The translations under genes were made by a program, and so were the position numbers. A stretch of DNA of 34,414 nucleotides from NCBI GenBank assembly GCA_017634175.1, contig JAGBNY010000012.1, forward strand, positions 1 through 34,414, read 5' to 3'. This document shows positions 24,781 to 32,602 of this stretch, piece by piece. Position 1 is the stretch's first letter. Each line of letters begins with the position of its first letter. Source of the stretch: Lachnospiraceae bacterium. Its GTDB lineage: Bacteria > Bacillota > Clostridia > Lachnospirales > Lachnospiraceae. The notes under the pieces were generated by a model. That model was not told the origin of the DNA and did no database searches. It saw only the letters and a list, made by a program, of their open reading frames with translations.

Positions 24781-26448
24781 ATGGAGCAGAAAGTGATTGA
24801 TGAAGGACGCAAGAAAAAATTAGATCAATTATTTGAAGCGTTTGCTGTTACTTCCGAGGGACTCTATGTCTATCTCTGCGATATGAAATATAATTATTCC
24901 AGGTGGTCAAAAGAGGCAGTGGAATTTTTTGATATGCCGGGTGAATATATGTATGAAGCAGGATACATATGGGAGCATAGGATTCATAAAGATGACCGAG
25001 AAGCCTACAGGCAAAGCCTGGACGCGCTTTTCTCTGGCAAAGACACCAAATATGATGTTCAGTACCGGGTGATGGATAGGACGGGAGAATATGTTGCCTG
25101 CACTTCCAGGGGAGTGGTGTTAAAGGACACAGAGGGGAATCCGGAATATTTTGCGGGCTCGATTAAAAACCATGGCCTGCAAAGCCATATTGATATGGTG
25201 ACAGGACTCAGAAATCAATATGGCTTCTTTGAGGACTTGAAGACAATAATGGATAAAAAGAGCAAGTCCATAGTGCTCCTTTGCGGAATAAGCAAATTTG
25301 CCGAGGTGAATGAGACGAATGGGTACGATTACGGAAACAGAGTCTTGCAGATGTTTGCGACCCTGTTAAGGTACAGTGTAGGCAATGCTGGATCAGTCTA
25401 CAGAATGGATGGGACTAAATTCGCTGTCATTTCCAAGGTCATGACCGAGGCGCAGCTTGAAATGACTTATAAGGCCATGCAGACAAAGCTGAGAGGCGAC
25501 TTCTACATAGACGGGAAGCGGCAGAATCTTATTCTGAATGCCGGCTCCCTGGTTGTGGATAATTTTGAGGTCAGCGACAAGACAATCTACTCCTGCTTGA
25601 GTTACGCATATCATGAGTCCAAAAATCGTCACCAAGGGGATTTCGTAGAATTCCATAACGAACTGAATGATGATAATCGCAGGGCTTTGGAGAGGATCAA
25701 TGTCATTCGGGACAGCGTTTTGGATGGGTGCAGGGGCTTTTTCCTATGCTATCAGCCCATTGTCAATGCCCAGACTGAAAAGCTGGTAGGGATGGAGGCA
25801 CTTATAAGGTGGAGAAATGAGACTTATGGAATGGTGCCCCCGGATAGCTTCATACCGATATTGGAGCAGGATATGCTTTTTCCTGAGCTTGGAAAATGGA
25901 TACTGAGACAGGCAATGAGCGATGGGGTCTTGTTTTTAAATAAATATCCCAATTTCAGGATGAACATAAACCTTTCCTATGCCCAACTGGAAAAGTCCGA
26001 TTTTGCGGATATTGTGATTAAGCTTTTGAATGAGACTGGATTTCCACCTGAGAATCTGTGTCTGGAAATCACTGAAAGGTGTCGGCTTCTGAATCTGGAT
26101 GATCTTCGGGACTTGATGCTGCGGCTTCGAGACCTTGGGATTAAGTTCGCCCTCGATGACTTTGGGACTGGGTTCTCGTCCCTCAGCATTTTGAAGGCTC
26201 TTCCGGTGGACGTGGTTAAAATTGATAGAGCCTTTGTAAAGGACATTGAAATTGATGTAAAAGACCAGATGACGGTTAAGCATGTCTCGGAGCTGGCCAG
26301 TGTCTATGGCTCAGATGTATGCGCCGAGGGCATTGAGACCAAGGGGATGAGAGATTATCTCAGGCAGTTTTCGGTCAATAGCTTGCAAGGTTATCTTTAT
26401 TCCAAACCGATTACCTTTGATGATCTTTTGCAAAGCGACATAGTTTAG
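24781..26448 (+). CDS. PAS-(degenerate GGDEF)-EAL cyclic-di-GMP phosphodiesterase
   Basis: A 555-residue soluble signalling protein. A PAS-type sensor occupies about residues 25-130 (EHRIHKDDREAYRQ, QYRVMDRTGEY). The GGDEF domain (about 135-290) reads RMDGTKF where GGDEF should be, so it should not make c-di-GMP. It might still bind GTP and regulate. The EAL domain (about 305-540) keeps every key element: EALIRW (Glu339), the Asn in NINLSY, LEITER, LDDFGTGFSSL, VKIDR and CAEGIET. It should hydrolyse c-di-GMP to pGpG. ATG 24781 has AGGAG eight bases upstream; an upstream TTG is rejected. The adjacent gene encodes an apparently active cyclase, forming an opposing pair. Confidence 0.95.
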   Translation: MEQKVIDEGRKKKLDQLFEAFAVTSEGLYVYLCDMKYNYSRWSKEAVEFFDMPGEYMYEAGYIWEHRIHKDDREAYRQSLDALFSGKDTKYDVQYRVMDRTGEYVACTSRGVVLKDTEGNPEYFAGSIKNHGLQSHIDMVTGLRNQYGFFEDLKTIMDKKSKSIVLLCGISKFAEVNETNGYDYGNRVLQMFATLLRYSVGNAGSVYRMDGTKFAVISKVMTEAQLEMTYKAMQTKLRGDFYIDGKRQNLILNAGSLVVDNFEVSDKTIYSCLSYAYHESKNRHQGDFVEFHNELNDDNRRALERINVIRDSVLDGCRGFFLCYQPIVNAQTEKLVGMEALIRWRNETYGMVPPDSFIPILEQDMLFPELGKWILRQAMSDGVLFLNKYPNFRMNINLSYAQLEKSDFADIVIKLLNETGFPPENLCLEITERCRLLNLDDLRDLMLRLRDLGIKFALDDFGTGFSSLSILKALPVDVVKIDRAFVKDIEIDVKDQMTVKHVSELASVYGSDVCAEGIETKGMRDYLRQFSVNSLQGYLYSKPITFDDLLQSDIV

Positions 26449-26459
26449 GGGTAGGAAAA

Positions 26460-27407
26460 GTGGCTGATTTTCTAGGAAACGAAAGAGCGATAGAGGAATA
26501 CATGTCCTATTGGTCTTTTCAGTATGATGGATTGACAGAACTGTACAATAGGAATGCCTTGGACATTTACGCGCAGGAGTATTTCAAGAATAATCCTGAC
26601 GACAAGGCGACTATCGTATTCATAGACATAGATTATTTCAAAAACTTCAATGACGCTCATGGCCATCACATAGGGGATGCCGTGCTGAAGAGCGCCGCCA
26701 GGGAAATAGAGCATTATCTGGGCAGAAACTCTCTTATTGGCAGGAATGGCGGCGATGAATTTTTGATAGTCTTGAAGAATCGGGATAATGAGGCTGCTGA
26801 GGCAGAGATAAAAAGATTGTATGAATCCCCGCATAAGGTCTCATGCAATGGAAATGATTATAAATATTCCTATTCTATTGGGTATGTCACCTACCCAGAC
26901 CAGGGAATACTGTACCATGATCTGGCCAGGAAAGCCAATCGGGCAATGTATCAGGTAAAGCTGAATGGACGGGATGGGATCATTCGTTTTGAGCCTGATA
27001 TGATGGAACAGAGGGAGATACCTTTCCTTTCGTTCCAGGATGTGATTGATTTTCTGCCAGGGGCCTCCATAGTGTTTAGCGCAGATGAGAAGTCAAACAT
27101 GATATATGCTAGTGAGACCTTTGCTTCGTTCTTTGGCTATACTTCCTTGGATTCTCTTTGGCGGCATCGCGGGAGGGAATTCTTTGGACTCATGGAAGTT
27201 GAGTACAGAGAAAAAGTCTGGGAAAGCGTGAAGAGAGCAAAGAGGTTTGCAAATGCTGGCAATGGGAAAGGAGACAAGATGCCGTTTGCTTTTGAATTTG
27301 AGATAACGGATGAAGATGGGGAGAGAATCAGGCTTAGAAGCATTGCTGATATCAGGAACTCGCTTATGACAGGAGAGATCGTTACGAGCTTTGTTTTTAG
27401 GATATGA
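26460..27407 (+). CDS. GGDEF diguanylate cyclase with C-terminal PAS-like domain
   Basis: A 315-residue protein starting at GTG 26460, with a moderate GTAGGA ribosome site; an ATG at 26502 is the alternative. The GGDEF domain covers about residues 20-180. It has IDIDYFKNFND and the intact signature GGDEF at 97-101, so it should synthesise c-di-GMP from two GTP. No RxxD inhibition site lies five residues before the signature, so product inhibition may be absent. Residues about 190-300 look like a PAS domain (LPGASIVFSADE, MIYASETFASFFGY). Placing the sensor after the catalytic domain is the reverse of the usual order. It follows the EAL phosphodiesterase by 11 bases. Confidence 0.9.
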   Translation: MADFLGNERAIEEYMSYWSFQYDGLTELYNRNALDIYAQEYFKNNPDDKATIVFIDIDYFKNFNDAHGHHIGDAVLKSAAREIEHYLGRNSLIGRNGGDEFLIVLKNRDNEAAEAEIKRLYESPHKVSCNGNDYKYSYSIGYVTYPDQGILYHDLARKANRAMYQVKLNGRDGIIRFEPDMMEQREIPFLSFQDVIDFLPGASIVFSADEKSNMIYASETFASFFGYTSLDSLWRHRGREFFGLMEVEYREKVWESVKRAKRFANAGNGKGDKMPFAFEFEITDEDGERIRLRSIADIRNSLMTGEIVTSFVFRI

Positions 27408-27448
27408 TGTAAATGGTCATTAGAGATAAGATTGAATCTAAGACCGAT

Positions 27449-27484
27449 AAAAGGGGCTTTTGGATATTTCCAAAAGCCCCTTTT
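27449..27484. terminator. Terminator after the GGDEF gene
   Basis: A 16-bp perfect stem (27449-27464 with 27469-27484) with a 4-base loop. It starts with AAAA and ends with TTTT, so it is functional in both directions and also serves the convergent lysA-like gene. Confidence 0.93.
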
Positions 27485-27495
27485 TGTGCGATAAG

Positions 27496-27588
27496 GCCGT
27501 CAAGCGGCCGCGGGAAAAGCACGAGCGGACATTTGACGGCTAAGTGCATCGAGCGGCTTGCCGCGCACTTGCTCACAAGGTGCTCGTG
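27496..27588. other. GC-rich element with nested and crossing inverted repeats
   Basis: This 93-bp stretch is noticeably richer in G and C than its surroundings and contains a GCGGCCGC palindrome. GCCGTCAA (27496-27503) pairs with TTGACGGC (27533-27540). CACGAGC (27520-27526) lies inside that pair but matches GCTCGTG (27582-27588), outside it, so the two pairings cross. AAGTGC (27542-27547) and GCACTT (27565-27570) flank GCGGC/GCCGC (27553-27557, 27560-27564). No reading frame of interest covers it. It lies just past the 3' end of the lysA-like gene, inside its transcript before the shared terminator. Confidence 0.65.
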
Positions 27589-27595
27589 ACGCTGC

Positions 27596-28864
27596 CTATT
27601 GCAATAATTTTTCTGAAATCGGGAAGCAGTCCAGGGTGGCGAAATAGTCCGAGGTGGTCTCAGCGCGGCGGATAAGTTCAAAACTCCCATCAGTTTTATA
27701 GAGGATTTCTGCGCTGCGGAGTCTCCCATTATAGTTATAGCCCATCGCATGGCCGTGGGCGCCGGTATCATGGATGAAGAGGATGTCCCCGCGCTCAATG
27801 GTTGGAAGCATCCGATCAACGGCAAATTTATCATTATTCTCACAAAGACTGCCCGTTACATCGTACATATGACTCAGGGGAGCATCTTCTTTACCTAAAA
27901 CTGTGATATGGTGGTAGGCCCCATACATAGCCGGCCTCATCAGATTCGCTGCACAGGCGTCTACTCCGATATACTCCTTATAAGTGTGCTTCTCATGAAT
28001 CGCAGTCGTAATCAGCGCGCCATAGGGGCCAGTCATAAAGCGCCCCATTTCAGTATAGATGGCTATATTATCCAAATGAGCGGGCACCAAGACCTCATCA
28101 TAGGCTTTTTTTACCTTTTCCCCGATTATCATTATGTCATTGCCCTCTTCCTCCGGGAAATAGGGTATGCCGACTCCGCCTGAGAGATTTATAAAGGACA
28201 GCTCTATCCCAAGCTCATCTTTGATTTCAGCGGCGAGGACGAAAAGCGTCCTGGCCAAGGTTGGATAGTATTCATTTGTCAAGGTGTTGCTAACTAAAAA
28301 GGCATGGAGGCCAAAATTTTTTGCCCCAAGGTTCTTTAAGGTCTTATATGCGCTGAATAGCTGCGCCTTCGTCATTCCGTACTTGGCATCGCCTGGATTA
28401 TCCATGATTCCGTTTGAAATCTCATAGACTCCGCCGGGATTATAGCGGCAACTGATAGTTTCGGGTACTTTTCCGAGGATTCTTAAAAGGTCGTCGATGT
28501 GGGTGATGTCATCCAAATTGATGATAGCGTTCAATTCGGCTGCCTTTGCGAATTCTTCATCAGGAGTATCATTTGAAGAAAACATGATGTATTCGCCTGA
28601 TATTCCGGCAGCCTGTGAGAGCATGAGCTCTGCCATTGAAGAGCAATCCATTCCGCAATCGTATTCTTTCATTATGCTCATTAAAAATGGGTTCGGGGCT
28701 GCTTTGACGGCAAAGTATTCCCTGTAGCCCGGATTCCAAGAGAAGGCCTCTTTCACTTTTTTCGCATTTTCCCTGATGCCCTTTTCATCGTAGATATGGA
28801 AGGGAGTTGGGTATTTTTGGATTATCTCGTTGATTTTTTCCTTGGTTATAAAAGGTTTTTTCAT
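27596..28864 (-). CDS. lysA: Diaminopimelate decarboxylase-like PLP enzyme
   Basis: A 422-residue fold-III PLP decarboxylase. Decarboxylating meso-diaminopimelate is the last step of lysine synthesis. The PLP lysine is Lys54 in YFAVKAAPNP. The glycine-rich phosphate loop is SGGVGIPY, and the C-terminal VTGSLCENND supplies the active-site cysteine region. The substrate-contacting part (EMGRFMTGPYGAL) and GAYHHI are also visible. The motif usually read as GPxCxSxD is GSLCENND here, which puts it in a divergent branch and leaves some doubt about the exact substrate. AGGAG precedes the ATG, and a GGAACC/GGTTCC hairpin (28886-28903) lies in the leader. No lysine riboswitch was seen. Confidence 0.88.
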   Translation of the reverse strand: MKKPFITKEKINEIIQKYPTPFHIYDEKGIRENAKKVKEAFSWNPGYREYFAVKAAPNPFLMSIMKEYDCGMDCSSMAELMLSQAAGISGEYIMFSSNDTPDEEFAKAAELNAIINLDDITHIDDLLRILGKVPETISCRYNPGGVYEISNGIMDNPGDAKYGMTKAQLFSAYKTLKNLGAKNFGLHAFLVSNTLTNEYYPTLARTLFVLAAEIKDELGIELSFINLSGGVGIPYFPEEEGNDIMIIGEKVKKAYDEVLVPAHLDNIAIYTEMGRFMTGPYGALITTAIHEKHTYKEYIGVDACAANLMRPAMYGAYHHITVLGKEDAPLSHMYDVTGSLCENNDKFAVDRMLPTIERGDILFIHDTGAHGHAMGYNYNGRLRSAEILYKTDGSFELIRRAETTSDYFATLDCFPISEKLLQ

Positions 28865-28909
28865 ATAATTTAGAACTCCTGTTAAGGAACCGAAAATGGT
28901 TCCCCGTGC

Positions 28910-28991
28910 GTAACTATTGCTGCAGCGATGAGAATCATCGCAGGCTTGAATTTCAAAGTTGACTAATTCTCAAGGCTTCAGAATAGCTGCC
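28910..28991 (+). repeat. Dispersed structured element, copy 2 (lysA leader)
   Basis: It begins GTAACTATT (28910-28918) and ends GAATAGCTGCC (28981-28991), identical in these parts to copy 3. Internal stems are GCGATGA/TCATCGC (28925-28931 with 28935-28941) and CTTGA/TCAAG (28945-28949 with 28970-28974). In the lysA transcript it is read from the minus strand, the same relative orientation as copy 1 in recA. Confidence 0.7.
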
Positions 28992-28995
28992 GTTT

Positions 28996-29023
28996 ATATT
29001 ACAAATTGAACTGATACAAGCAA
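28996..29023 (-). promoter_or_regulatory. Promoter of the lysA-like gene
   Basis: Minus-strand TTGCTT (29023-29018) and TAATAT (29001-28996), 16 bases apart. It overlaps the oppositely directed XpaC-gene promoter. The leader of about 125 bases includes copy 2 of the element. Confidence 0.55.
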
Positions 29024-29034
29024 TGTGATATTAT
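29006..29034 (+). promoter_or_regulatory. Promoter of the XpaC-like/VWA operon
   Basis: TTGAAC (29006-29011) and TATTAT (29029-29034), exactly 17 bases apart, with an extended -10 TG at 29026-29027. It is interleaved with the divergent lysA promoter. Transcription would start near 29041, so copy 3 of the element lies in the leader. Confidence 0.65.
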
Positions 29035-29067
29035 ACGTAGTTAAACATCTATTTGCAAACACAAAAG

Positions 29068-29173
29068 GTAACTATTTACCGCCCCGCATCTCACAAAATT
29101 TGATTTTTGACTGCATAAATCGATTTAGAAATCAGATTTTGTGTGCTGAGGGATAGGGTTCTGAATAGCTGCC
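29068..29173 (+). repeat. Dispersed structured element, copy 3 (XpaC-gene leader)
   Basis: It begins GTAACTATTTACCGCCCC and ends GGGTTCTGAATAGCTGCC. The interior is a 15-bp stem with one G-U pair (29092-29106 with 29129-29143), and an ATCGAT palindrome lies in the loop. The ends are imperfect inverted repeats of each other. Copies 2 and 3 are in the same orientation, on either side of the divergent promoters. Confidence 0.7.
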
Positions 29174-29205
29174 ATAAAAGTTTTTACTGGTTTTGTGATT
29201 AACAA

Positions 29206-29943
29206 ATGAATAAGAATACTAAACTTCTCATAAAGGATACCTTAATTGCTCTCGCAATCGTGCTGCTTTATTCACCGGGACTTCTGAATTTAAGGCCTTG
29301 GGATGAAAGTATTGTGAGGGCTTCTTTTAGCGTCATTGGTCTTATAGTTCTGTCCTACTGTTTTATCAAGGTCAATATTCTGGACATGAAAGAGCCGGAA
29401 AGGATAAGCGCTTCTGAGATAAAGCAGATCCCGGATGCGAGGAACGCTCTTAAGGCCTTGGGAGAAAATCATATTTTCGAGGAACAGCTTCAAGACGCGG
29501 ACAGGCAGCTTATGCAGGTGGAGCAGTTGAAGAGACGAATATCGGTCATATTAAATCCTAAGTTTCCGCCGGGGACTTTGAGTCGCCAAAAATTCGACGG
29601 AACCGTGGATAGCTCGGTAAATGCCATTGTGAGAAACTGTGCTTCTTTGATTGACCGGGTGCAGCTTTTTGACGAAGGGGAATATAAGAAGATCAAGAGG
29701 CTCATAGAGTCTGGGGACTATAAAAAGGACAATATACCGGATGATGTGCAGGAAGAAAAGTACAGGCTGTATGAGAATAATTTCAAGGCGGTAATTGGGA
29801 TTGTGGGGCTGAATGAAAGGATACTAATGAAGCTTGAGGCCTTTTCGGCGGAAATATCTGGGATGAATGACATTTCAGACGGAAATGACAAGATTTTAGA
29901 TGAGATACAGAATTTGATAGAAGAAACGAAATATTATGAATAG
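29206..29943 (+). CDS. XpaC-like membrane-anchored protein
   Basis: A 245-residue protein with two N-terminal membrane segments (about residues 9-27 and 38-57) and a long charged helical region behind them. This layout, and a TelA-family gene in the same neighbourhood, match XpaC (labelled 5-bromo-4-chloroindolyl phosphate hydrolysis protein in B. subtilis). No catalytic signature is visible and the old enzymatic label should not be trusted. The ATG at 29206 has no clear Shine-Dalgarno sequence, although copy 3 of the structured element lies just upstream. The stop overlaps the ribosome site of the next gene, so the two are an operon. Confidence 0.65.
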   Translation: MNKNTKLLIKDTLIALAIVLLYSPGLLNLRPWDESIVRASFSVIGLIVLSYCFIKVNILDMKEPERISASEIKQIPDARNALKALGENHIFEEQLQDADRQLMQVEQLKRRISVILNPKFPPGTLSRQKFDGTVDSSVNAIVRNCASLIDRVQLFDEGEYKKIKRLIESGDYKKDNIPDDVQEEKYRLYENNFKAVIGIVGLNERILMKLEAFSAEISGMNDISDGNDKILDEIQNLIEETKYYE

Positions 29944-29956
29944 GAGCTAAATAAAA

Positions 29957-31639
29957 ATGAAGAGTAAATCTACACCAATAATTGGACTTGTCATTGTATG
30001 TATTGTGGTATTCGCGGGTTTCTTTATTACCAGAAATATTGGAAAATCGACCAAAGAGATAAGCCGCGAATCAGCCGAAGCAAAACTTGAAAAGATGGTG
30101 AAGGAAATAGCGCCTTTAGAAGGGACTCCTACAAAATCCGCAGTTGAATATACAGACTCACAGAATGATGGTTCCGAGCTTCCGGAGATTGATGATGAAA
30201 GTCTCGTGGTACGCCCTTCTACATCATTATATGCTGAAATATTTTCATCGCCCGAAAAAGCGGGCTCTGGCAGCGATGGGTGGCTCACTGAAATGGCGGA
30301 GAAATTTAATCGGGAGGGGTACGAGGTCAATGGACAGGACGTTTCCATAATGCTTAGGAACATTACTAGCGGCCTCGCTATGGACTATATCAGGACGGGA
30401 AAATATGTTCCGGACGGCTTCACTCCATCGAGCATTATGTGGATCAATATGCTGAATTCCTATGGCGTCGAAACGGACATGATAGACGAGAGAATGGTCG
30501 GGAATACGGCAGTGCTGGTATTCAAGAATGATACCTATAAGGATTTTATATCAAAGTACGGAAGCATGGATTTGAAATCTGTTGTTGAGGCCACTGAGGC
30601 GGGGGACTTCATAATGGGCTATACTAATCCATTCACTTCTAGCACGGGACTGAATTTCCTTATAAGCACACTGGAGCGCCATGACGATACCGACCCCCTG
30701 TCAGCGACCGCTGAAGAGGGCTTCAAGAGGTTCCAGCAAAATATACCGTTCGTGGCCATGAACACGGTGCAGATGAGGGATGCGGCTGACAAAGGGACTT
30801 TGGATGGGTTTGTGCTGGAGACTCAGCTATATAATAATGAGAAGAGCCTTTCCAGGAGCTATACAGCGACACCTTTTGGATATCGCCATGATAATCCGCT
30901 TGTGGCTATTTCTTCCGCTTCGGATGAGAAAAAGGAGATACTCAGGCTTTTCTCGCAAATGTGCGAGGAGAAGGAAGCGCAGGACAAGGCGGCTGAGTAT
31001 GGATTCAATACGTTGGATGATTATAAGAACGAGAGACAGGACCCTGATGGGGAGACACTGAGAGAGGCTCAAAAGCTCTATAAGAGCGTCAAGGATGCAG
31101 GAAAGGAAGTCATTGGGGTATTCGTAGCAGACGTATCAGGATCCATGGACGGGACTCCGCTTTATAATCTTCAAAAAAGTCTCATAAACAGTATTCAGTA
31201 TATCTCCCCTTCGAATTACATCGGGCTCGTGAGCTATGCTAATGATGTCGTGATCGAAGTGCCAATTGGGGAATTTGGCTTGGAGCAGCAGGCCCTCTTC
31301 AAAGGTGGAGTAGAGGGTCTCTATGCAAATGGAGGGACGGCGACCTATGATGCTGTCTGCGTGGCGGTGAAGATGGTAGAGGATGCCCTGGCGGAACACC
31401 CCGATGCCAAGCCGATAGTCTTTGTGCTTTCTGACGGCGAAACAAATTCTGGATACAGCCTTTCGGACATACAGAGTGTGGTTAAGACCTTGAAAGTACC
31501 CATTTATACGATTAATTACAATGATGGGGACTCTGATGCGCTCAAGGCTCTCTCAGGGATAAACGAGGCGGCTTCAATCAACTCAGATTCTGACGATGTG
31601 GTATATCAGCTTAAGAATCTTTTGAATGCCTCAATGTAA
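29957..31639 (+). CDS. Membrane-anchored solute-binding-like protein with VWA domain
   Basis: 560 residues. An N-terminal hydrophobic segment (about 8-25) acts as an uncleaved anchor or signal, and the rest is likely outside the membrane. Residues about 85-360 resemble an extracellular solute-binding domain. Visible segments include FNREGYEVNGQDV, YTNPFTSSTGLNFL and HDNPLVAI. A von Willebrand A domain then runs from about 385. Its metal-ion site is complete: DVSGSMDG near 392, a Thr in GGTATYDA near 460, and Asp in LSDGETN near 492. Such domains mediate metal-dependent protein contacts. AGGAG precedes the ATG and overlaps the previous stop. The combination of binding domain and VWA suggests a surface complex, perhaps with the XpaC-like neighbour. 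Confidence 0.88.
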   Translation: MKSKSTPIIGLVIVCIVVFAGFFITRNIGKSTKEISRESAEAKLEKMVKEIAPLEGTPTKSAVEYTDSQNDGSELPEIDDESLVVRPSTSLYAEIFSSPEKAGSGSDGWLTEMAEKFNREGYEVNGQDVSIMLRNITSGLAMDYIRTGKYVPDGFTPSSIMWINMLNSYGVETDMIDERMVGNTAVLVFKNDTYKDFISKYGSMDLKSVVEATEAGDFIMGYTNPFTSSTGLNFLISTLERHDDTDPLSATAEEGFKRFQQNIPFVAMNTVQMRDAADKGTLDGFVLETQLYNNEKSLSRSYTATPFGYRHDNPLVAISSASDEKKEILRLFSQMCEEKEAQDKAAEYGFNTLDDYKNERQDPDGETLREAQKLYKSVKDAGKEVIGVFVADVSGSMDGTPLYNLQKSLINSIQYISPSNYIGLVSYANDVVIEVPIGEFGLEQQALFKGGVEGLYANGGTATYDAVCVAVKMVEDALAEHPDAKPIVFVLSDGETNSGYSLSDIQSVVKTLKVPIYTINYNDGDSDALKALSGINEAASINSDSDDVVYQLKNLLNASM

Positions 31640-31657
31640 TGATGTAAAAACAACTTA

Positions 31658-31721
31658 GGCTCAAACCGCGACTGCGCAGATAGCACTCCGCGCAGTTGCG
31701 GGTACGGGTCAGAAACGAGCC
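31658..31721. other. Strong GC-rich hairpin between the VWA and HAD genes
   Basis: CCGCGACTGCGC (31666-31677) pairs over 12 bp, with one G-U pair, with GCGCAGTTGCGG (31690-31701). An outer GGCTC (31658-31662) pairs with GAGCC (31717-31721). No T-run follows, so it is not a typical intrinsic terminator. A smaller CATCA/TGATG palindrome lies further on, at 31744-31755. Confidence 0.6.
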
Positions 31722-31767
31722 GGATTTGTCTTTAGGTGGTGACATCAGGTGATGATAGGAGTAAAAG

Positions 31768-32496
31768 ATGATAAAGGCAGTGGTCTTTGATTTGGACAAT
31801 ACGCTCTATAGTTACGATAAGGCGCATAGCTTTGCCTATAGGGTAATTAGGGAATACGCTGAAAGGACCTTTGGATGGACTGAGAAAGAATTCGATAGGC
31901 GTCATCACGAGGCCATGCAGGAAATCTTCAATAGGCTTGGGGACGTGGCGGCAACGCATAACAGGGTTCTTCGATATCAAAGAATGATTGAACTAGCTGG
32001 ATTGCCGCTTCATCCCTATGTGTTGGACATGAATGACCTATATTGGGGAGCGTTCTTCGCTGTTTCAAGACCTTATCCAGGGGCTTTAGAAGCCTTGGAT
32101 TTCATTCGCTCTAAGGGGATGAAGGTTGGGATCGCAACGAACATGACTGCGCAGCATCAATTTGTGAAACTTTCCAGGATGAATTTTCTTCCGCTGATCG
32201 ACTTCATGGTTTCCAGCGAGGAAACGATTACTGAAAAACCAAATAGCCAGGTATTTTTGAGATGCGCTGAAAAGGCAGGGGCGAAGCCCGATGAATGTCT
32301 CATGATTGGGGACAGCGTTCAGCACGACATTCATGGGGCTATATGCGCCGGGTTAAAGGCGATTTGGGTGCGCGCTGAAGTAGAATCTGATGAAAAAACC
32401 TATAGTGACGATGTGGTAGACGGTGTCCCGATTCTGTACCGTTTTCGGGATATAGAATCGGTGATGATGGAAAACGGGTTTTTGAGGGACTCTTGA
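31768..32496 (+). CDS. HAD-IA family phosphatase
   Basis: A 242-residue cytoplasmic hydrolase with a helical cap between motifs I and II. Motif I is FDLDNTLYS (residues about 7-15), motif II GIATNMT, motif III the Lys of EKP, and motif IV MIGDSVQHDI. Everything needed for phosphoryl transfer through the first Asp is present. Substrate cannot be assigned; members act on sugar phosphates, nucleotides or phosphoglycolate. AGGAG lies six bases before the ATG. A hairpin region separates it from the VWA gene, so co-transcription is uncertain. It runs convergent to the Cof-type gene downstream. Confidence 0.92.
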   Translation: MIKAVVFDLDNTLYSYDKAHSFAYRVIREYAERTFGWTEKEFDRRHHEAMQEIFNRLGDVAATHNRVLRYQRMIELAGLPLHPYVLDMNDLYWGAFFAVSRPYPGALEALDFIRSKGMKVGIATNMTAQHQFVKLSRMNFLPLIDFMVSSEETITEKPNSQVFLRCAEKAGAKPDECLMIGDSVQHDIHGAICAGLKAIWVRAEVESDEKTYSDDVVDGVPILYRFRDIESVMMENGFLRDS

Positions 32497-32535
32497 AAAA
32501 GATTTGATGGATAAGCGGTCTTTTGCAGCTTTAAA

Positions 32536-32602
32536 AAATATATTCTGCTTGTATGAGTAGAAATGCTGTCAGAGCTTCTTACTGCACGGGCAGAATATAT
32601 TT
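32536..32602. terminator. Hairpin between the two convergent HAD genes
   Basis: AAATATATTCTGC (32536-32548) is a perfect 13-bp match to GCAGAATATATTT (32590-32602), with a 41-base loop. The second arm lies in the 3' end of the minus-strand gene. The AT-rich flanks fit a bidirectional terminator, but the long loop makes it unusual. Confidence 0.55.

Noticed and set aside
28865..28995. Possible lysine riboswitch in the lysA leader
   Set aside because: The leader is short and lacks the conserved multi-helix lysine core; it is filled by copy 2 of the dispersed element and a small GGAACC/GGTTCC hairpin.
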